DNA of 45,850 bases. It comes from Pirellula staleyi DSM 6068 (GTDB lineage: Bacteria; Planctomycetota; Planctomycetia; Pirellulales; Pirellulaceae). The stretch is from positions 1 to 45,850 of the forward strand of contig CAMCMB010000056.1 of assembly GCA_945875845.1 (NCBI GenBank). Reading direction: 5' to 3'. The notes below the pieces were generated by a model that searched no databases, was not told where the DNA came from, and was given only the letters and a program-made list of their open reading frames with translations. This document shows positions 7,875 through 16,800 of the stretch, in pieces (position 1 is the stretch's first letter; each line of letters starts with the position of its first letter). The position numbers were made by a program, and so were the translations under genes.

Positions 7875-10800
7875 CTAAAACAAGCCAAATTCCCTCAAAA
7901 TGGAATCGAGGCCGTTGCTCATCAACTCGTCTAGCCGTTCTAATTCCTGCAACTTGGAGGGCGATACCTTATCGGGGGTCTTTCGGTTCCCTTTGCGACT
8001 TGCCTCATACGAAAGGGGAGTTGCCCCACCTTGTGCAGCCTCTAGCCGCATTTGACCTCGATTTTCAAAAGAGAAGAGTTCGTCTACCGAGGTTTCAGAA
8101 TCCGTAAACCCTCGCGTAGCTTCAGGCCAACGGGAGACGAAAGCCGAGGGGTTCCAACTCCAATCCACTGGACCAAGAGGGTTGTCGCTTGAGTTTGACT
8201 CGCCTTCCCCGCTCCCTCGACGATTGATGTAATTGATGACCTCAAGAACATCGAGCGGATCCAACGTGTTGTTGCCGTTTACGTCGACGAACGAATACGC
8301 GTCCGGTTTGCTGGCATCAAATTCAGGAAGCTTCGCCCCGTTGCCAGAGCCCGCCGTTGTGTTGATTTGATTAATGATGATCAGCACATCGAGCGGTTCG
8401 ACCGAACCATTGGCGTTGACATCGTACTTGTTCACGAAGTTCTGCCACTGTAAGTAATTCTGCAATTCCAGTTTTGCCGAACCATTCTCAAAGGTATGAA
8501 CGAGTTTCCCATCCACCAACCCTCGCCGCTCCAATTTCCAGGTGGGTGAAACCGTTAGCTTGTCGTCTTTTCCGGCGATCACCTTCAGTGTCTTGGCTGA
8601 GTTCATGGCATTGATACTAGCCGGGTTGACGATCAGTTCTTGCAGACCAATATCGCTTAGATCAACCGTCCCCACTCCGACCACAATCGCCGGTGAACTT
8701 GTCAAATCGATGAAGGACTTCGTTGCAGCCACGCGAACAGGAAATCCTAAACCTAGATACTGGACTACGCCAAAAAGATTCGACTCTGGCCGAGTGACCT
8801 CATAAATAATACCGCCTCCGCCATCGATCAACTGGACGCTATCGATGGCGTTGGCCGAAGCACTAAAGACCACGATACTGTTTGCTTGGATCGTCAACTG
8901 GTTGTTCTCGATGAACAGATCGTGCGGTCCAAGCATCGATGCCGTCAGAACCAACACGGTTTTCGATCCTTCGTCCAAAAGGTTGACCCGGTAGTCTTCG
9001 ACTTCGCCTCCGACTGCGGAACCCGTCGGCCTCAGACCGCCCGCAGCGCTCAGTCGGAACCTCGCATAAGTGGAGCCAGCAGTTGCATTCACGGGAATCG
9101 TGAAAGACAGTCGATTCTCACCTGCGATCACGGGTCTGGAACCAAAAATCTGCTCCCCCGCATCATCCCAGTCGCCATCCTGATTGAAATCCACCCAAGC
9201 ATCGAGCAGCCCTGCGTCAGATGCCGTGGCGATCAGACTTGAGGTTGTTGCGCTCGTTCGACTTGCAAGCATTGCCATCCCAAAGGTGATTCCATCTTCG
9301 TCTCGGACACCCGCGTTATCATCCCCCATGGCATCGAGCGTGGGGACACCATTGGACTCCGGATCAACGGCTTTCCCCAGAATCAGGCTGCTCGGACTAT
9401 GCCTAGCCCCGTCCGCAGAAAGTAGCGTTGGGTAACTATTCGCAAAACCGGTCTGAGACGATAAGGGGGCGTCGCCAAAGTCGAACTGAGTCGTGTCAAG
9501 GACACGTATTGCAAATGCCTTTTCGAGGAACGCACCATCCTGATCGGTCGATCGAACCCGGATCGAATAGTTCGTATCTGCATCGACGTTGTAGACGGCC
9601 GTTGTTCGCAACTCATTTCCCACAATAGAGAATTGATCGTTTTGAGTATCGGATAATCCTGCGACCAACGAATAGCTGAATGTGTTGTTGGCATCCGGAT
9701 CCGTGGATTGGAAAACACCAACAACGGTCCCAACCGGAAGCTGTTCGCTGAGAGTGTTGCTCGAAAGATCAATGTCCGACGGAGAGTTGTTCACAGAGAT
9801 CGTGAACGACACACTGGTTTTGTCGTTGTCCTTATCTTTGGCCGTTATGGTTACGGTCGCATTCGCTTGCCCAGCCAGCGGAACAAAGGACCAACTCCAT
9901 GTACCGTCGGAATTTTTGATCACGTCTCCCAACGACGCGGTCAATGAGACGAGATCGTCGGCGACATCTTTCCACGTGCCATCATTGCGAAGAGTTGTTC
10001 CCGCGTTTCCCGTTACGGCAGTTCGTTTTTGAGTCAAAACCGGTGCAACATTCTTGATCGATACCGTCGCCAACGCGACGGGGCTATGCAATGGTTTGGC
10101 ACCGTTATCCTTGACTCGCAAACCCACTGTTCTCGTACTAGGTCCATCGTTGAACATGACCTGTGGGGACTGCAATGTTGAATCGACTTGAAACGATCCA
10201 CCATCAAAATCCAAATCCCATTCGTAGGAAAGCGTCTGGCTGGCATCCGGATCTTGACCGCTCCCGCTGAGTGTGATCGGGACTCCTTCGGTGGCTGAAT
10301 AGGGCCCGCCCGCAAAGGCCGTTGGTCGCTGGGAGTCGGGAATTTTTGACTCCTCCTCGCCGTTACCCACATTATCCTTGGCAATCGTTACGAAGTCGTA
10401 GGTCATGGTCGCCAGCGTTGGAAACTCGGCCTCCACGAGCGTCGTATTTTGAAGCCAGGGGCGATATCGACCGCTATTCTCGGAAACATAGACATCAAAG
10501 GCGGACAGTCCCGCTCCGATTTCTCCATCATCACCCGACCATTTGACTTTCAGTTTTTGCTCCGACGGGACCGAATCCGCGGCCGCAATGGTCGACATAG
10601 GTTTCGTCGAGTCCAGGGTATTGAATATCGTGGGTGTATCGATCGGAGTATTTCCATCGAAAATGATTCGGGCCATGGCCTCAATTTTTGAACCGGTCGC
10701 CGCCGACTTCTTTGCGCGTATCGAATACGAGACGAATCCATCCCCTTGGGGCGGCAAAAGGTTCAACGGTAGGAACCCGTCATTTGGATCCGTGGTGTCA

Positions 10801-13800
10801 CCCCCTGTTTCCGGTGAAATACTGGAGAGTGTCCACGAAATTTCACGCGTCGCAGCATCGATTCGAGCAAAAACGCGAACGATAATTTTGAGTTCCGCGC
10901 GCAAATCGAGATCGTAATTGAGTGTCTGCTTTCCGGTAGGCACTTTGTACTCGCGTCCTCCGAAGCCGAAATCGCCAAACTGGAACGAATTCGTATCGAG
11001 GTCGCTATCAAGCACCTGAACAACTCGCACGATTTGAGCCGGGCTCATCGCGTTCTTCGGGTCGTTTTCAAAGCGAATGGTATACGGCAATCGTTCCGAT
11101 GCGGACACCCATTTCTCAGGACCATATCCCGCCGGTCCAAGGATATCGTTTGGATCCAGCGCTCGCACGTCTCGCGTAAAATTGTTCTTGAGCGTGATCG
11201 CAATCGCACCTCGTGATCGTATCTCCGAGTTGAATAGCCGACCAACACGCGTCTCCGTGTCGGGCGTTACCAAATCGTAATGAACAACAAAAGCGGATGT
11301 TTCGCTCGACAAATAACGATACCCACCGTCACTCTCCAGGGAGAATCCTAGAGGCGCTCCCCCGATCAACTCGACGCGATAAGGTTTGCCATTCAACGCA
11401 GTCAGCACGGATTCGAGAGCGTTTCCAGTTAAGGGCTCATTGATTTTGCCTGGCTTGGTGATGAACGGCGCCGAAACCTTCGCAATACCGCTTGGAACGC
11501 GAGGGCTTACTGGGGCAGCCGTTGTAAGGGGTCCGGCCTCAAGCGAAACGATCAACTTCGCATGTTGATTTGCTTCAAGACGAACTTGAAGCCCAGCCGG
11601 CGCTTTCACAGCCCCACCGCTGATCGATACGCTGTAATTCAAAGCAGGGAGTTTCGGGAAGACAAACGATCCATCGGATAGCACAGCGCTAGAGAAGCTC
11701 TGCGAGCCACCCACCTCCGACAAGGTCAAAACCAAGCCCTGGTAGTTCACGGCGAGACTATTGAAGTTTACCGAACCGGCCAACGACGTCTGACGGTCCG
11801 CACAAAATCGATCGAAGACTTCCTGTAGGAGATATCGAGACGCATCGTTGATGTCCATCGGTGAGCTGTTCCCTGACCGCCTGAGCCCCTCAACCAACGC
11901 CTGGCGCAGAGCACCGAGCGTTTCTCCACGTTCCAATTTGAATGCGAGGATCGCTTCGATTGCTTCATCGTCGCTCAGATACGAAAGATCGAGTTGACTG
12001 AGGTCGTAATCCCATATGTAGGCAGCTTTGCTGTCATCGTAGAAGTATTCGGCAACGTAATGGATGTCGACCGGCGGACTGGCAGCGTCGGATATGGCAG
12101 GTTTCACAAAGAATGAGGCGCTCGTGAACTCGCCTGATAACAAAATGTCCTTTGGGCCATCCGAATCAGTGAAACCCAAAAACTCAGTAGAAACGATTGT
12201 CTTTCCAGAGTTTGCATCGGCCAACGTCGCGGCAAAGGGTTCCGTTGACGAAAAATGGATCAGCGGAACCGCAATGTCGTTCAACGTGTTGTTGCGCCAC
12301 GCGACGGTGACTGGAATCGTAGCTGGCGGGCGATCATCGCGTCGCCGATTGAATGTGTCTGGTCGTGTCAAACTGACAGGCTGTAGGCTTGCAGTGGTGA
12401 ACACGACATCCAATGCGTTCGGAACCAAAATTGTCTCGGTGGTTGCTTCTTTGGAAAGCCGAACAGAATACGTCCCCGTAGCTAAGGCACGTAGATCAAA
12501 GGTCGCGTAAAGTCGAATGTCACTCGTTCGGGTGTAACGCAATGCATCCGTTGTCCGGCCGTCGGAGTCGACCAAGGTCGCGGTGACGGAGCGATCAAAT
12601 TTAGCACCGTTGATCGCAATCGTTCGATCGCCCGCTGTTCCTCCTTGACCATAGCCGGTATCAAACACGGTGAACTGGACTGTGCGTGCCAGAATCGAAA
12701 AGTCACTTGAACCGTTTTCGACAGCATTTCCAAACGCCAATATGTAGTAGGTCCCTGAATGGGTTGTTGAAATCACGATCCTTTGATCGGTTTGAAAGGG
12801 CTGTAATGCGCTAAACTCTGCAAGGCTCCTTCGAGGCATCGTACCAAAACTCGCGTAGAGCTCAGATGATCCAACCGCACTCGCCGAGTCGAATTCGATG
12901 ACAAGTGTTTCGCCGGCGGTGACGTCAACTTTGTAGTAAACGGATCCATTGGCGGTAATCGTTGCCGTTCGCGGTATTCCTAACGTCAGAGCGGGCGCAT
13001 CGGTTGCAAATGCATTCAGACTCGCCTTCAGGTTGTTTGCTTCGTTGTTCTCCACAAGATTGTTGCGAATATCCGATCGAATGATCACCTTGTAATTGCC
13101 AGGCAAAACGCCAGGTAGCGGAGCTGACAAAGTTGAGGTATAGGACGTATTGGCAGCCACATCAGCCGATCGCCAGACGCGCCCAAAGTAGCCGTCGTCG
13201 ATATCCCAAGCGACGTCGGACGAGATGTAGATCGCATCATACCACCCGCCACGGGCCAGGTTCTGTCCTTGATTCAGGACCGTGTAAGTGATCGATGCGG
13301 TTTGACCGAGATCTCCATTGGATGGGATCGTGATGTCACCGACAACGAGGTCTGCCGGAGGCAGATGGGTAATGATCGTTGGCTGGCTCGCAATGCCAAG
13401 GTTGTTACTCTCGAGCTGTCGTTCATACACTCTGTTGGTCGAATCCGTGACGACCAATACATAATAGGCGCCGCCAAGGCCCGCCGGGATCGACATGTTC
13501 GCTGTTGCTGTGTAGCTCTGGCCGTCAAGCAAATTGCTAGTTCGATCCAAATATCCGAGAGGTATGTCCGTTGCTCGATCCAAGATCTGGTCGAGAGAGA
13601 GGTAGACGCTGTCGGCCCATGAGGCGTTTGCCACTCCGCCGCCCGCATTCTCTATCGACCAAGAAACAGAAATCGTTCGTCCGGAGAAAGCTTGAGTTGG
13701 AACGTTGATGCTCGCAACCTGCAGGTCAGGAGTAGGACTCAGCGCAATGTTGGTCGAGTTGACGCTGACACCTTTGTTGTTCCCTTCGCCTGGGCCCTCA

Positions 13801-16800
13801 ATGACGGAATTGTTCGAGTCGGTCTGCACGATCAAAAAATAGCTTCCCGACACGTCGATGCCAATCGGCCAGTTGATTTGCCTGGAGTACGACTGATTGA
13901 TGCCCAGACCGTTGTAATGCGTGTAGTTCCCGACCAAGATGTCGGAATTGTCGATGGAGGAGTCCTGCGAAAGCCAAACCGCATCATTCCAGGCAGTCGT
14001 CGGCGCCGCAACCGTTCCGGTATTTTTGACTGACCAACTGAGCGGCAGCAGTTCCCCCGAGTTCGCATTGCTCGGAATCGTGAGAGCAGTCACTTGGAGA
14101 TCCGCGAACTGCGTTCCGTTCGTTGCGGTGGTTACCGAGAAATCGGTAGAAACAAAGGTATTGTTCGAATCATTCAACTCAGGCACAACGCCCAAGGCAT
14201 CTGCCACCAAGGCGAGTCGGTACAAACCCTCAGGAGTATTTGCGGGAATCGCGATACTTTCGCTCAATCGGAAATACGACCTGCCCGACCCCAAATCCCC
14301 TGGACTTGTGAAACTTCCTAGTGTTACGTCGTCGCTGTTGCCGACGATCAAGTCCGACGTCAGAACCACGCGATCCGTCCAAGGCCGACCATACGTGGCT
14401 CCCAAACCTCGGTTTTCGATTTCATAATCAAGTGAGAGCGAGCTGCCAGGTGCAATCGTGCGGGAACCAAGTCGCGGAGTGAATGAGAGGACACGCAAAT
14501 CAGGTCGGTCGTCCCCGATGAAGATCGATACCGGCGAAATATTATTCGCGTCATTGAGCTCGTAGACTGAGTTATTGCTGTCGCTGTGCACAATCACAAA
14601 GGAAGCACCAAATCGATCTGTAGGCAGGCGAAAGTTAATCGTACGATTTTCAATCTGGTTGGGCGCAAGAACGCCTGTTCGTAGGCGTTGGTCCAGCAGC
14701 CGATCTGAATCGTCGATTTTGGCATCTGCGGAAAGGTAGATGGAATCGGTCCATGAATTGTTCGGGGTCGGACTGTTTCCGAGGTTTGTGACGCTGTAGC
14801 TAACCGAGAATTCACGTCCTGCGTTTGGATTATTCGACGTTCCCAGGGATGTCAAAACCAAATCGGGTGGATTGATAACGATACTTGTCGCATTCGCAGT
14901 GGCAACAATATTGTTGGCATTATCATTTTCCGGCACTTCGTCATCGCTATCGGCGGAAACGAGAATGAAATAGTTCCCTTGGAGCGTATCGGGCAAGACG
15001 AAATTGTAAGCCTTTGATTCGGCCTGCTCCCCTTGCAAGACTCCCGAACGGCTTCGGCGACCAAGCAGCAGGTCCGTCTGCGGATCCAATACTTTATCGG
15101 AGGACAAGTAAAATGAATCTTGCCAATCGCTTTGTCGCGTTGGAATCACCGATTGATTTTTCACCGTGTAAGCAATGGTGAGAGGTTGGCCCGCCGTCGC
15201 TGACGCAACAGGCACGATGGATTCCACCGCGAGATCCGGCCAAGATCGCAATACGATTTTCATTGGAAACTCGGTTGCTTTGTCATTGTTTCCCTCAAAA
15301 CTATGTTCGTAAACCGACTTCGACGCATCCGTTCGAACGAGGATGTAGGCGTTGTCGCTCACCTTGTTTTCTGGCAGCAGAACACTAAGGTTCGTTACCG
15401 AATACGCGTCTCCGTTTGCCGCCAGCACTCCATCGTGGGATACCGTTTTGAGCAGTGTGTCTGTCGCGTCGATATCCGTGCCGTTGAGCGACAAGTAAAC
15501 TTGGTCGGTCCATTGTGCAACGCGAGTTGGGCCGGGCCCTTGATTGCGAACCGTCCAATTCACGATGATCGGTTCACCCTCGAGGGCATCGCGTGGACCT
15601 GTCACGTTTGCGACAATTAAATCGGGCGGAGGAGTGAGTGAGATCGTCGTGGGTGCGCTTGCTCTCGTATTGTCGTCTTCGCGACCTGTTTCAACGACAC
15701 GATTGGTTGCGTCTGTCTTGACGATAAAACGACGTGTACCCACTGCGTCTTGTGGGAGTGTTACCGTAAACCGAGTGAGATAAACTTCGTTCACGTTTAG
15801 GTAACTCGTGTTCGGTGCCTTACCGAGGTACGCGTCGTCATCGCTCAGGAACTCATCCGTGGAAAGGTAAATATAGTCTTCCCAGCTACTCGTATTGGTA
15901 GATGCATTGCCGGTGTTTCGAACGACCCAATCGATCGTGGCTGGTTGGCCTGTGAAGAGATTGCTTGTGAGCGAAATCACCGAATCGATGATTAAGTTCG
16001 GCGATGGGCGGGCATCGATGTTGAGAAGGGCGTCGTCGATCGCAATATTGTTCCCTTCGCGATTGAACTCCTGCACGGCGTTGTCCGCATCGGTGAAGAC
16101 GACGACTCGGTATGCGCCCGAAATGCCAGCAGGAATTTGGACCGATTGAGTCCGTTGTATTATTCCTCCTGCAAGAATGGTTGTCGTGATGGGAAAACTC
16201 TTTAACAACAAGTCATTCCCGATGAATCCATCGTCGGAAATAAACACGCGGTCCGTCCATGTACCTGTTGCAGAAGCCGTTCCTTGGTTCCGAACGGTCC
16301 AGCTAACATCCACCGACTGGCCTGCAACTACCAAATCTTTGGTCGTAATGCTTTCGACCATTAAGTCTGGCAAAGGTGGAACCGTTATATTGACGAGCGA
16401 GTTGCGTTTGTTGTTCGATTCATCCAGCTCAAACTGATCGTTTGCGAAGTCGGTTGCGACCAAGATTTGATATTGGCCCGCTGGAATGGCGATGTCCAAT
16501 GGGAGTACGATGGCAACCGCTTGCCCGTAAGAATCCCCTGCCGCCAACGGCACCCGCGATCCCGCGTCGACCGTCGCGAGAATACGATCATTGACATCGA
16601 TTTTATCATCCGTCGACAGATAGACGCGATCGCGAATCGACTTGGTGAGCGACGCATTTCCCGAGTTGAGAACATACCACGAAATGTCGAATGGAACGGA
16701 GAGTTGGACGTTTGCGGGAACGTTCAGCTGAGACACGGACAATGCAGGATAGTCCGCGATGGTAGAGCTAAACGCCGAAGTCGTGGCATTGTTGGTTTCG

